Origin: Rhodobacteraceae bacterium LMO-JJ12
GTDB lineage: Bacteria; Pseudomonadota; Alphaproteobacteria; Rhodobacterales; Rhodobacteraceae
Length of the DNA stretch: 64,000 nucleotides
Assembly (NCBI GenBank): GCA_021555075.1
Contig: JAKGBX010000001.1
Coordinates: forward strand, 1,054,001-1,118,000
Reading direction: 5' to 3'
Below, piece by piece: positions 9,468 through 18,329 of the stretch; the first letter of the stretch is position 1; the number at the start of each line of letters is the position of its first letter. A program made the position numbers and the translations under genes. The notes under the pieces were generated by a model. The model saw only the letters and a program-made list of their open reading frames with translations. It did not search any database and was not told the DNA's origin.

Positions 9468-9899
9468 TCAGTTCGACTTGCGGCCCGGTCGGAAGGGCAG
9501 GGGGGAGACCGGCACACCATCCTCGATCAGCTTTTTGGCCTCTTCGAGCTTGGCCTCGCCATGGATTGGCCGTTCCGGCGCATCTCCATCATGAATCGCG
9601 CGCGCCTCGCGGGCAAATTCCATGCCGACATAATCGGAATTCGTCTCGACATGCCGCTTGAGCGCTGCCAGCGCCTGTTCTGCCGGGCTTGCCGGGGTGC
9701 TCAGCGCCCCTTCGTGTTGCGATGCGGTCTTGCGCGCCGTGCTCACCTGCGGCGCCATGATCGCCTTTTCCACTTGCCCGGATCCACAGACCGCACAGTC
9801 CACATGACCAGCGGCTTTAAGCGCCTCAAAAGCCGCAGCCGATTGAAACCAGCTATCAAACTGATGTCCGTCACTACATTTGAGCGTGAATCGGATCAT
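9468..9899 (-). CDS. DUF1178 family protein
   Basis: A 143-residue protein of the conserved alphaproteobacterial DUF1178 family. The N-terminus reads MIRFTLKCSDGHQFDSWF and is followed by a CAVCG pair, so two cysteine knuckles (KCSDGH and CAVCG) could hold zinc. The C-terminal half is helical and charged and ends in a Pro/Arg-rich stretch. The function is not known. The start at 9899 has GGAG upstream. It is likely read with the Nudix gene, which ends 89 bases upstream of its start. Confidence 0.85.
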   Translation of the reverse strand: MIRFTLKCSDGHQFDSWFQSAAAFEALKAAGHVDCAVCGSGQVEKAIMAPQVSTARKTASQHEGALSTPASPAEQALAALKRHVETNSDYVGMEFAREARAIHDGDAPERPIHGEAKLEEAKKLIEDGVPVSPLPFRPGRKSN

Positions 9900-9987
9900 T
9901 CTCCGCATCCATCCTTGCAATAGTCACTCAATAGATAACCCACCAGCGCCGCCATGCAAGAGCGCCGCCCACGCCTGCCCGACACGA

Positions 9988-10503
9988 TCACTTCCTCAGA
10001 TACTTCGGATCGAAGGTCTTGAGGATCTGCGCCAGTTCGGGCTCCTTGACCAGCGTTGCGGCCTTCTTCGGCGACACCCACTTGCGTTTGCGCTGTCCCG
10101 CCTCGGGAAATTCCTTGGCAAGCTTGGCCACTTTCACAGGATAGATCATCGCCACACAGGGCAGCAGCGTGTCGTCGTCAACCCGCTTGGTATAGGAATA
10201 GAGCCCCAGACATTGCTCATAGGCCTTGCCAATCACCCCGGCTTCTTCCCACGCTTCGGTCAGCGCGCCTTGCCCCGGTGTCTCGCCGCTCATTGGCCAG
10301 CCCTTGGGGATGATCCACCGGTTGGTCCCGCGTGAGGTAATCAGCAATATTTCGGGCTTGCCCTTGGTCAACCGCCAGCACAGCGCCGCAAACTGCGTGC
10401 GCATATCGCCTTTGCGCTCTGCCAAAACCGAAATCGGCAATTGCTTTGTGCGGTGCAGGGTCATCCTTCGCCCGATTTTGCTTGGTGTCAGCGGTTTCTT
10501 CAC
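9988..10503 (-). CDS. Nudix hydrolase
   Basis: The 171-residue protein carries a Nudix box, GWPMSGE followed by TEAWEEAG. It fits G-x5-E-x7-REU-x-EE-x-G-U except that the usual Arg before the first Glu of REU is Thr. The metal-binding Glu cluster is intact, so hydrolysis of a nucleoside-diphosphate-linked compound is likely. The spacing and the IIPKGWP lead-in resemble diphosphoinositol-polyphosphate/Ap4A-type members. The start is GTG at 10503 with GGAAA upstream; ATG at 10464 is a possible alternative. Confidence 0.85.
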   Translation of the reverse strand: MKKPLTPSKIGRRMTLHRTKQLPISVLAERKGDMRTQFAALCWRLTKGKPEILLITSRGTNRWIIPKGWPMSGETPGQGALTEAWEEAGVIGKAYEQCLGLYSYTKRVDDDTLLPCVAMIYPVKVAKLAKEFPEAGQRKRKWVSPKKAATLVKEPELAQILKTFDPKYLRK

Positions 10504-10653
10504 GTGTTTCCAGACAAAGCTAATTGGCGCTGGCGGATTTTTCCAGCATTTGCCGCCCCAAAAATCCGCAATCCCTTCAACATGTGCCCATCACGCCGCA
10601 AAACGCTGCGACATCTGGTGGCCTGCGCCGCGTAATCACGCCCCAAGACGCGA

Positions 10654-11445
10654 TCAGGCCCTATGCGCGCCATCGGCCAGAGATTTAACAAATCCCAGAA
10701 CATCGCTCACCGTGTCACCATTGGCGATCTTGCTTACAATCGCGCTGCCCACCACCGCGCCATCTGCGACGCTTGCAATCGCTTGCGCCTTTTCAGGCGT
10801 GTTAATGCCAAACCCCACGATCACCGGCAGATTGCCCGCCGCCTTGATCCGCGCCACATCGGGCGCCACATCCACGGCCTCGGCTTCCGCCGATCCGGTG
10901 ATCCCGGTGATCGAGACATAATAAACAAAGCCGGATGTGTTGGTCATCACCTTTGGCAGGCGCTTGTCATCTGTCGTCGGTGTCGCCAGCCGGATAAAGT
11001 TTAACCCCGCCGCCTGTGCGGGCAGGCAAAGTTCCTCATCCTCCTCCGGGGGCAGGTCGACGACGATCAAGCCATCAATTCCCGCCGCCTTGGCATCGAC
11101 CAAAAACCGATCCACTCCGCGATTGTAGATCGGGTTGTAATACCCCATCAGCACAATCGGCGTCGTGTCGTCGCCCTTGCGAAACTCGGTGGCAAGCTCC
11201 AGCGTCTTTTGCAGTGTCATGCCGCTTGCCAATGCGCGCTGCCCGGCCATCTGAATCGTCGGCCCATCGGCCATCGGGTCGGTAAACGGCAAGCCCAGCT
11301 CGATCACATCGACACCCGCTCCCGGCAACCCCTTGACGATCTCAAGCGAGCGCTCAAAATCCGGATCGCCCGCCATCACATAGGCAACAAAGGCTTTCTT
11401 GCCCTCACCCTTCAATTGGGCGAACTTGGCGTCGATACGTGTCAT
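10654..11445 (-). CDS. trpA: Tryptophan synthase alpha subunit
   Basis: At 263 residues this has the usual TrpA length. It cleaves indole-3-glycerol phosphate to indole and glyceraldehyde-3-phosphate and channels indole to TrpB. The catalytic Glu is in VIELGLPF and the catalytic Asp in IVVDLPPEE. The phosphate loop is visible as VGFGINTPE and GSAIV near the C-terminus. The start MTRIDAKF is the family start, with GGGAG upstream. No trpB is adjacent in this window. Confidence 0.95.
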   Translation of the reverse strand: MTRIDAKFAQLKGEGKKAFVAYVMAGDPDFERSLEIVKGLPGAGVDVIELGLPFTDPMADGPTIQMAGQRALASGMTLQKTLELATEFRKGDDTTPIVLMGYYNPIYNRGVDRFLVDAKAAGIDGLIVVDLPPEEDEELCLPAQAAGLNFIRLATPTTDDKRLPKVMTNTSGFVYYVSITGITGSAEAEAVDVAPDVARIKAAGNLPVIVGFGINTPEKAQAIASVADGAVVGSAIVSKIANGDTVSDVLGFVKSLADGAHRA

Positions 11446-11723
11446 TGGGTAACTCCCGCGAAAATACCTCCGCGGGGTTTGCAGAATATCACCGCAGAAA
11501 TCAACGGCGGAAATCAACCTGTCCTCCCGCGACGACCGGGCGTTGCGTTAAGATTTGGCATTAAGATTTTGGCAAGCATTGCCCGGCAGCCGGGCAGCAG
11601 CCGGAAGTCAGACGCGAGTCACCCCCCTGATTTCGCACCGTGCGGTGGCGTTAACCGGGCTTGACCGCGACCCAATGGGTCTCATACATGCCCCCCGCAC
11701 CCCTGCGAAAAAAGGACAGTTCT

Positions 11724-12821
11724 ATGGGTTTCAGAATGGGTATCGTTGGTCTGCCGAACGTCGGCAAGTCCACGCTTTTCAACGCGCTCACACGCACCGC
11801 CGCCGCCCAGGCCGCGAACTTCCCGTTCTGCACGATTGAGCCCAACGTGGGCGAGGTCGGCGTTCCCGACGAACGCCTTGATAAACTTGCCAAAATTGCC
11901 GGTTCCAAACAAACGATTCCGACCCGTATGACCTTTGTCGACATCGCCGGATTGGTCAAAGGTGCGTCCAAAGGCGAGGGGCTTGGCAACCAGTTTCTGG
12001 CCAATATTCGCGAGGTTGACGCCATCGCCCATGTGCTGCGTTGCTTTGAAGATGGCGACGTCACCCACGTCGAAGGCCGCGTCGATCCGGTTGCCGACGC
12101 CGAAACGATTGAAACCGAATTGATGCTTTCTGACATCGAATCGATTGAAAAACGCATGGTCAACATCACCCGCAAGGTCCGCGGCGGCGACAAAGAAGCA
12201 GTGCAGCAAGAACGCCTTTTGAAACAGGCACTTGCCGTGTTGGAAGAGGGGAAGCCCGCGCGCGTCGTTTCGGTTGATGAAGATGATCTGCGCGCTTGGA
12301 GAGGCCTCCAGCTTCTCACCACCAAGCCGGTTCTTTATGTTTGCAACGTGTCCGAGGAAGACGCCGCCGAAGGCAACGCGCTTTCCGCCGCCGTCGCCGA
12401 GATGGCCACGGCGCAGGGCAATTCTCATGTCGTGATCTCCGCGCGCATCGAAGAAGAGATCAGCCAGCTTGAAGACGAAGAAGCCACAATGTTTCTCGAA
12501 GAAATGGGGCTGCACGAAGCCGGGCTCGCCCGCCTCATTCGCGCCGGTTACGAATTATTAAACCTCTCCACATATTTTACAGTTGGCCCTAAGGAGGCCC
12601 GCGCCTGGACGATCAAGCGCGGCACAAAGGCACCGCAAGCTGCCGGCGTGATCCACGGCGACTTTGAGCGCGGATTTATCCGCGCCGAAACCATCGCCTA
12701 TGACGATTTTGTTAACCTTGGCGGCGAAAACCCGGCCAAGGAAGCGGGTAAAATGCGCGCAGAAGGCAAGGCCTATGTGGTGCAGGATGGTGACGTTCTG
12801 CACTTCCTGTTCAATACCTGA
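11724..12821 (+). CDS. ychF: Redox-regulated ATPase YchF (Obg-like)
   Basis: This 365-residue P-loop NTPase belongs to the universally conserved YchF/OLA1 group, which prefers ATP to GTP and binds ribosomes. The P-loop is GLPNVGKSTLFNA, and the FPFCTIEPN and DIAGLVKGAS motifs follow. A coiled-coil insert lies in the middle and a TGS domain at the end (VGPKEARAWTI, then the FERGFIRAE region). AAAGGACA precedes the ATG at 11724. A weak hairpin with a T run follows the stop. Confidence 0.95.
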   Translation: MGFRMGIVGLPNVGKSTLFNALTRTAAAQAANFPFCTIEPNVGEVGVPDERLDKLAKIAGSKQTIPTRMTFVDIAGLVKGASKGEGLGNQFLANIREVDAIAHVLRCFEDGDVTHVEGRVDPVADAETIETELMLSDIESIEKRMVNITRKVRGGDKEAVQQERLLKQALAVLEEGKPARVVSVDEDDLRAWRGLQLLTTKPVLYVCNVSEEDAAEGNALSAAVAEMATAQGNSHVVISARIEEEISQLEDEEATMFLEEMGLHEAGLARLIRAGYELLNLSTYFTVGPKEARAWTIKRGTKAPQAAGVIHGDFERGFIRAETIAYDDFVNLGGENPAKEAGKMRAEGKAYVVQDGDVLHFLFNT

Positions 12822-12825
12822 GCGG

Positions 12826-12842
12826 GGCAAGTTTGCCTTTTT
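12826..12842 (+). terminator. Possible weak terminator after ychF
   Basis: GGCA-AGTT-TGCC forms a short four-pair hairpin five bases after the ychF stop codon and is followed by five T residues. The stem is short, so termination would be weak. Confidence 0.35.
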
Positions 12843-13069
12843 GTGACACCTGCGCTATGGTCGTCACATGAAAATCGCGATGTAAGTCTATGATTTCCAA
12901 TACCTGTTTGCGCAAACGCGAGCAGGGGTATGGCGGCGTGCCAGCCCGGCCCAGTCCAGATCGGTATCGCAGGCAATCGGTTTTGGCCCCGAAACGGCCC
13001 GCTCTTCCATATCTGAAAACCTTGAAAACGGCGCTCAAGCGCCGGTCAAAAACGATAAGGAGCAGACCA

Positions 13070-13339
13070 ATGGCAACAGCCCTCAAGAAATCTGTAACGG
13101 CTGATTTTAACCCCGATGAAACCTTTGATAAAACCTCTGACACGCAAGATCTCGACCCGACCGAAGTGCGCAAGAAAGCCGGGTTGAGCGTTGAGGAAAT
13201 GGCCGCACTCATGGCGATGAGCGAGTTTGGCTACAACGCCTGGGAACGCGGCCAGCGCCGCCCCGGCGGCCCAGCATATCAGCTTTTGCGTTTGCTTGAC
13301 GATGACCCGACGACGGTCGCCAAAGCGCTTGCCCCGTAA
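13070..13339 (+). CDS. Small XRE-type helix-turn-helix protein (antitoxin-like)
   Basis: The 89-residue protein has a disordered acidic N-terminus and then a helix-turn-helix of the XRE/HigA type (VRKKAGLSVEEMAALMAMSE, then YNAWERGQRRP). It is typical of DNA-binding antitoxins or short repressors, with a conserved Trp-Glu-Arg-Gly turn. AAGGAGC precedes the ATG. Antitoxins of this kind usually sit next to a RelE/HigB toxin gene; none is visible in the 250 bases upstream or 145 bases downstream, so it may be an orphan regulator. Confidence 0.75.
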   Translation: MATALKKSVTADFNPDETFDKTSDTQDLDPTEVRKKAGLSVEEMAALMAMSEFGYNAWERGQRRPGGPAYQLLRLLDDDPTTVAKALAP

Positions 13340-13485
13340 GGTTTTCGCCACAGCTAGTGAAGAACTTTCATTCGGTCACGTCGCCGCCGTCTCGTCAAAA
13401 GATGAGTGTGGCGCTGTCGTGACCGTATGACCATGGCTTCCCCGAAGTATCCGAGAATACTCTGTAAAATAAGGGAAAATACAGC

Positions 13486-14787
13486 CTAGCCATTCATCAG
13501 CTCGGGCAGGATCGTAACGATCTGCGGGAAGACAGTGATCAAGACGACGCCTGCAAGAAGCAGCAAAAAGAACGGAAACGCCGCCTTTGCCACGCGCAAA
13601 ATGTCGATGCCTGTCAGCCCTTGAATTACAAACAGGTTGAAACCGACCGGCGGCGTAATCTGGCTCATCTCAACAACAATAACCAGGTAGATACCAAACC
13701 AGAGCGGGTCGATACCGACGGCTGTCACCATCGGCATGATGATCGACGTGGTCAGCACGATGACCGAGATACCATCTAGAAAACATCCCAGGACGATGAA
13801 GAAAATGGTCAGCGCCACCAGCAAGGTCGAGACCGAAAGATCCATGCCCGCAATCCACGTTGCCAGATTGCGTGGCAACCCGGTAAACCCCATCGCCACC
13901 GACAGAAATGCCGCCCCCAGAAGGATCAGCGCAATCATGCAGGAGGTGCGGGTTGCCGACATCACCGCTTGGCCAAACAGCTTCCAGCTGAACGCGCCTG
14001 AGAGCCAGGCCAGCAAACTGGCCAACACGACACCAAGCGCCGCCGCATCGGTGGGTGAAGCGAGGCCTGCATAGATCGAGCCGATGACACCGCCAATCAA
14101 CAAAGCAACTGGGATAAGTCGCCGGGAAGCTTTGAATTTTTCCCGCCAGGTAAAGCTCTCTTCGATCGGCGGTATAAGACCGGGATTCATCCAGGCACGC
14201 ACCGCGACATAGCCCGCAAACATCGCGATCAGCATCAGGCCCGGCAGAACCCCGGCGATGAAAAGCCGTGCGATAGATTGCTCGGTCGCCACGCCATAGA
14301 CGATCAGAATGATCGACGGCGGAATAAGCAGCCCCAAGGTGGCCGACCCGGCAAGCGTGCCAAGGATCAGGCTTTCGGGATAGCCCCGTTTCGTCAATTC
14401 GGGCACGGACATACGCCCGATGGTGGCGGCTGTCGCGGCTGATGAGCCAGAAACGGCGGCGAAAATCGCGCAGCCAAATACGTTGACATGTAAGAGCCGC
14501 CCCGGAGCACGGCTTAGCCATGGGACAAGCCCGCTGAACATATCGTCGCTCATGCGAGATCGCAGCAGGATTTCCCCCATGAGGATAAAGAGGGGCAGGG
14601 CGGTCAGCGCCCAAGAGTGTGAGTGACCCCAGAACGTCGTGGCAAGGATCAGCCCCGAGGGTGCGTTGGAAAAGAAGACCAGCGCTGCGAGGCCAACAAG
14701 CGTGAGCGCAACCGCGACCCAGACCCCCGCCGCAAGCAGCCCTATCATGAGCGCCAGCAACGTCAGTGCAATCATCGGATCGGTCAT
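13486..14787 (-). CDS. dctM: TRAP transporter large permease DctM
   Basis: This 433-residue protein has about twelve hydrophobic segments and matches the large (ion-transporter superfamily) subunit of TRAP transporters. It moves an organic acid inward using a sodium or proton gradient. Typical sequences are GSSAATAATIGR near the middle and LIPPSIILIVYG. The gene starts two bases after the DctQ stop codon, so the two are co-translated. It is the last gene of a leftward dctP-dctQ-dctM operon. The transported substrate cannot be read from the permease. Confidence 0.93.
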   Translation of the reverse strand: MTDPMIALTLLALMIGLLAAGVWVAVALTLVGLAALVFFSNAPSGLILATTFWGHSHSWALTALPLFILMGEILLRSRMSDDMFSGLVPWLSRAPGRLLHVNVFGCAIFAAVSGSSAATAATIGRMSVPELTKRGYPESLILGTLAGSATLGLLIPPSIILIVYGVATEQSIARLFIAGVLPGLMLIAMFAGYVAVRAWMNPGLIPPIEESFTWREKFKASRRLIPVALLIGGVIGSIYAGLASPTDAAALGVVLASLLAWLSGAFSWKLFGQAVMSATRTSCMIALILLGAAFLSVAMGFTGLPRNLATWIAGMDLSVSTLLVALTIFFIVLGCFLDGISVIVLTTSIIMPMVTAVGIDPLWFGIYLVIVVEMSQITPPVGFNLFVIQGLTGIDILRVAKAAFPFFLLLLAGVVLITVFPQIVTILPELMNG

Positions 14788-14789
14788 GA

Positions 14790-15314
14790 CTATACCTCAT
14801 CCGGGGTTGAAAGGATGGGCTTGCCGGCCAAGAGCAGATCGACAAATGTATGCAGTATCGCAACAAGCAGCAGGCCTAGCCCGAAGGTGGCGATACTCTG
14901 CGGGATCCAGAGCGCCACGGGAATGATACCTGGCGAGACATCGCCATAATGCAAGCTTTCACCGACAAGACCGCCCATGAACCACACGGCATAGCCAACC
15001 AGCGCCGCGGCAAGGACCAAAACGAAACCTTCGAGAATGAACTGCACTTGTTGAGGGAATCTGTCAGCCACAAGGTTGACGCGGATGTGGCCGCCCGCGC
15101 GCAGCGTATGCGCGAGTGCCAGGAATGTCGCTCCGGCGAGCATAAAGCCGGAAAAATCAGCGTAAGATGGAATGGTAGAGGGGAATGTGCCGGGGCTGAT
15201 ACGCCCGACGGCGTTCAGAATGATCTGCACGCTGATCAGCAGGCAAATACATATGATCAGCCCGCCTGCAAGCGCGCCACAAATATCATAAAGTTTTTGA
15301 AGTGCCTTGCTCAT
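14790..15314 (-). CDS. dctQ: TRAP transporter small permease DctQ
   Basis: A 174-residue protein with four hydrophobic segments, the standard topology of the small TRAP membrane subunit that joins the binding protein to DctM. The middle part (ALAHTLRAGGHIRVNL) carries the family-typical Arg-Gly-Gly-His. It lies between dctP and dctM in the order usual for these operons. GGCAGGGA precedes the start at 15314. Confidence 0.9.
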   Translation of the reverse strand: MSKALQKLYDICGALAGGLIICICLLISVQIILNAVGRISPGTFPSTIPSYADFSGFMLAGATFLALAHTLRAGGHIRVNLVADRFPQQVQFILEGFVLVLAAALVGYAVWFMGGLVGESLHYGDVSPGIIPVALWIPQSIATFGLGLLLVAILHTFVDLLLAGKPILSTPDEV

Positions 15315-15342
15315 GGTGTCCCTGCCTTGTTGGAAGCAATAG

Positions 15343-15370
15343 GGCCGACAACCAGGTTCGGCTGTCGGCC
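15343..15370 (-). terminator. Intercistronic hairpin between dctP and dctQ
   Basis: The arms GGCCGACA (15343-15350) and TGTCGGCC (15363-15370) are perfect complements with a 12-base loop. They sit 17 bases after the dctP stop codon. There is no T run, so it is more likely an mRNA-stabilising or attenuating hairpin that keeps the binding protein in excess over the permease. Confidence 0.6.
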
Positions 15371-15386
15371 AGACGGGAGCTAAGCC

Positions 15387-16349
15387 CTAGTTATTGTTGT
15401 AGGCGTCAAGAATAGCCTTCGCGCTATCGGAGGCTTTGGTCTGCCAGCTTTCAAGCATCTGTTTCCCGATGCCTTGCAAACCTTCAACCAGCTCGGGGCT
15501 GGGGTCGTATACGACGATGCCGTTTGTCGCCAGCTCAGCAGTCTTGCTTTCGGCTTCTGCCATCGACATTTCCCAGCCGCGTTTTTCTGCAACAGCAGCG
15601 GCATCCAGAACGGCTTTTTGTGTGGCTTCGTCAAGGCCATCAAAGACGCGCTGGTTGACCACCACGATGTTCTTGGGAACCCATGCGTTGATCGGGCTGT
15701 AGTGGGTGACAAAGTCCCAAGCGGTCGAGTTTACACCGGTTGAGGGGGATGTGATCATCGCTTCCACCTGTCCTGTCGAAAAGGCTTGCGGAATGTCGGG
15801 CGCTTCGATCTGAACCGGTGCTGCACCGGTAAGCGCCGCAAATTCTTCGAGGGCTGCGTTGTAGGCGCGGAAGCGAAGCCCGTTCAGATCGTCGACCGTA
15901 TTGATTTCGCCGTTGGTATAAAGCCCTTGGGCTGGCCAGGCGACCGAAAAAAGCGGCTTGAGCCCCTGTTCAGCCAATAGCTTGGTGATGACGGGCTTTT
16001 GCGCATCCCAGAGCTTTTGGGCTTCTTCATAGCTGGTTGCCACAAAAGGCTGGCTGTCCAGCCCATAGGCGAGATCCTCGTTGGACAGTCGTGACAAGAA
16101 GAACTCCCCGATCGGAACCTGCCGGTTGCGCACCGCATTCTTGATTTCAGCATGAGGAAAGAGCGACCCAGCCGAATGGATGGTTATGTCGAGGCCATTA
16201 TCTGTGGCGGCGCGCACATCATCGGCAAATTGCATTATGTTCTGGGTGTGGAATGTTGCATCGCCATAGGGTGTCGGCATATCCCAGCTTTCGGCTGTGG
16301 CGGATGTCGCAAATGCAAAAGCGGCTGCGCAGAGAAGTACATGTTTCAT
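15387..16349 (-). CDS. dctP: TRAP transporter substrate-binding protein DctP
   Basis: The 320-residue periplasmic protein has a signal peptide (about residues 1-19, ending ATSATA). It follows the DctP fold, with the substrate-clamping region GLRFRAYN and the later stretch GQVEAMITSP. The conserved Arg in LRFRAYN normally contacts the substrate carboxylate, so an organic acid is expected. The gene is the first of the leftward TRAP operon, with AAGGGAGA upstream of the ATG. The ligand could be anything from a sugar acid to an amino-acid derivative. Confidence 0.92.
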   Translation of the reverse strand: MKHVLLCAAAFAFATSATAESWDMPTPYGDATFHTQNIMQFADDVRAATDNGLDITIHSAGSLFPHAEIKNAVRNRQVPIGEFFLSRLSNEDLAYGLDSQPFVATSYEEAQKLWDAQKPVITKLLAEQGLKPLFSVAWPAQGLYTNGEINTVDDLNGLRFRAYNAALEEFAALTGAAPVQIEAPDIPQAFSTGQVEAMITSPSTGVNSTAWDFVTHYSPINAWVPKNIVVVNQRVFDGLDEATQKAVLDAAAVAEKRGWEMSMAEAESKTAELATNGIVVYDPSPELVEGLQGIGKQMLESWQTKASDSAKAILDAYNNN

Positions 16350-16671
16350 AATTAGTCTCCCTTGTTGAACCGGCGATCTGTTGTCACCGAGTGTTCTAGG
16401 TTGATTGTTAATACATGCATGGCCTTTGGTCTATCAGGACGATTCTGTCCTGCGCCCCAGGGGGTGCGCACGATGTGATAGCGCAGCAAGTCGGTGGCGG
16501 ACACTTTAACCTGCAAGATGTAGGCTTCCAACGGCTTGACTGATGCTGGCGTAAGTCCCACTCTGTTGTTTGGGGGTTTTCCGCGCGCACCGATGTAGTC
16601 TTGACGATTGAAGCAAGATGGGGTCGGACTGGCCGCCGAAACAAATAAACTACAACAACGGAGAGAAACGA
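16350..16671. promoter_or_regulatory. Divergent promoter region between TRAP and dpp operons
   Basis: These 322 bases separate the leftward dctP and the rightward dppA and must hold both promoters. The only self-complementary element I see is a short ACATGCAT-type palindrome near 16413-16421. No regulator gene lies here and no clear gene is visible on either strand. Confidence 0.5.
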
Positions 16672-18258
16672 ATGTCGCTGAAACACACAATAGCCACCGG
16701 TTTGCTGATGACCGTGATGGGCGTCTCGGCATCGGCCCAGTCGCTTGTCTACTGTTCGGAAGGATCGCCAGAAGGCTTTGACCCGGCACTCTACACCGCC
16801 GGGACAACTTTTGACGCCTCCAGCCACCCGATTTACAACCAACTGACCGAATTCAAGGTCGGCACCACAGAGGTTCTGCCCGGTCTCGCCGAAAGCTGGG
16901 AAGTCAGTGAAGACGGCAAGACCGTGACGTTCAAGCTGCGCCAAGGGGTCAAGTTCCACTCCAACAGCCAGTTCACGCCGACGCGCGATTTCAACGCTGA
17001 TGACGTTATTTTCAGCTTTGATCGCCAAGGCAACCCGGACAACCCTTACAATTCGGTTTCCGGTGGCACGTTTGAGTATTTCTCGAGCATGTCGATGCCC
17101 GAGCTTGTCGAAAGCATCGAAAAGGTTGACGATTACACCGTTGTGTTCCATCTGACCCGGCCCGAAGCACCTTTCATTGCCAACATGGCGATGGATTTTG
17201 CATCGATCCAGTCCAAGGAATATGCCGACGCGATGATGGCGGCTGGAACGCCCGAGATGCTGAACCAGGCACCTATCGGCACCGGACCGTTCACTTTCCA
17301 AGCCTATCAAAAAGACGCCGTCATCCGCTATCTGCGCAATGACGACTATTGGGGCGACAAGGCCAAGGTTGAAAGCCTGATCTTCGCAATCACGCCGGAT
17401 GCGTCCGTGCGTTATCAGAAGCTTCAGGCAGGCGAATGCCATGTCATGGCCTATCCCAACCCTGCCGACGTGCAGGCGATGAAGGATGCCGAAGACATCG
17501 TGGTAATGGAACAGGAAGGTCTGAACGTCGGCTATCTTGCTTACAACACCATGGTCGCACCGTTCGACAATGCCAAGGTTCGCAAGGCTCTGAACATGGC
17601 CATCGACAAGCAGTCGATCATCGACGTGGTATTCCAAGGTTCGGGCCAGATTGCCAAGAACCCGATTCCGCCGACAATGTGGTCCTACAACGATGCAATC
17701 GTGGATGACGCCTATGATCCCGAAGCGGCCAAGGCGATGCTGGCGGCAGAAGGTGTCGAGAACCTGAGCATGAAGATCTGGGCGATGCCGGTGCAGCGTC
17801 CCTATAACCCCAACGCGCGGCGTATGGCCGAGTTGATGCAGGCCGACATGGCCAAGATCGGTGTCGACGTCGAGATCGTGTCCTATGAATGGGGCGAGTA
17901 TCTTGAGCGTTCGAAAGCCAAGGACCGCGATGGTGCCGTTCTGCTGGGTTGGACCGGCGACAATGGTGATCCTGACAACTTCCTCGCAGTTCTGCTGGGC
18001 TGTGACGGTGTTGGAGCCGCCAACCGCGCGCAGTGGTGCAACGAGGAGTTCGACGCCAAGCTGAAGGAAGCCAAGGTTCTGTCCAATCAGGCAGATCGCG
18101 CCAAACTCTATGAAGAGGCACAGGTCATCTTCAAAGAGCAGGCTCCTTGGGCCACCATCGCGCATTCGGTCGTCTATATGCCGATGCGCCCCGAAGTTGA
18201 TGGTTATGTCGTGCACCCGCTGGGTGGCCACATCTTCAACCAGGTTGGCCTGAAGTAA
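16672..18258 (+). CDS. dppA: Dipeptide/peptide ABC transporter substrate-binding protein
   Basis: A 528-residue family-5 binding protein with a signal peptide (to about residue 23, ending SASA). The mature start SLVYCSEGSPEGFDP is very close to DppA of enteric bacteria. Downstream blocks such as GTGPFTFQ, the RNDDYWGDK region and GEYLERSKAKD are those of peptide-binding members. It captures short peptides in the periplasm for the DppBCDF machinery encoded next. GGAGAG precedes the ATG. A terminator hairpin follows the gene, so it may be made in excess. Confidence 0.93.
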   Translation: MSLKHTIATGLLMTVMGVSASAQSLVYCSEGSPEGFDPALYTAGTTFDASSHPIYNQLTEFKVGTTEVLPGLAESWEVSEDGKTVTFKLRQGVKFHSNSQFTPTRDFNADDVIFSFDRQGNPDNPYNSVSGGTFEYFSSMSMPELVESIEKVDDYTVVFHLTRPEAPFIANMAMDFASIQSKEYADAMMAAGTPEMLNQAPIGTGPFTFQAYQKDAVIRYLRNDDYWGDKAKVESLIFAITPDASVRYQKLQAGECHVMAYPNPADVQAMKDAEDIVVMEQEGLNVGYLAYNTMVAPFDNAKVRKALNMAIDKQSIIDVVFQGSGQIAKNPIPPTMWSYNDAIVDDAYDPEAAKAMLAAEGVENLSMKIWAMPVQRPYNPNARRMAELMQADMAKIGVDVEIVSYEWGEYLERSKAKDRDGAVLLGWTGDNGDPDNFLAVLLGCDGVGAANRAQWCNEEFDAKLKEAKVLSNQADRAKLYEEAQVIFKEQAPWATIAHSVVYMPMRPEVDGYVVHPLGGHIFNQVGLK

Positions 18259-18275
18259 CACTGCATGTTAATCCG

Positions 18276-18309
18276 GGGGGCGGCATTTTTGTGTCGCCCC
18301 CTATTTTTT
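18276..18309 (+). terminator. Rho-independent terminator/attenuator after dppA
   Basis: GGGGGCG (18276-18282) pairs with CGCCCCC (18295-18301) and is followed by TATTTTTT. The loop is 12 bases. Because the rest of the peptide operon lies downstream, partial termination here would give more binding protein than membrane components. Confidence 0.75.
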
Positions 18310-18329
18310 CGTTTCATTGGAATATTTCC

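Noticed and set aside
16408-18261. 617-codon open frame on the minus strand across dppA
   Set aside because: It mirrors the DppA gene, whose family motifs, signal peptide and ribosome site are clear; the antisense frame is open because of GC-rich codon use.
18291-18329. GTG at 18291 as start of the M24 peptidase
   Set aside because: It lies in the loop of the dppA terminator; the GTG at 18330 is closer to the expected family start.
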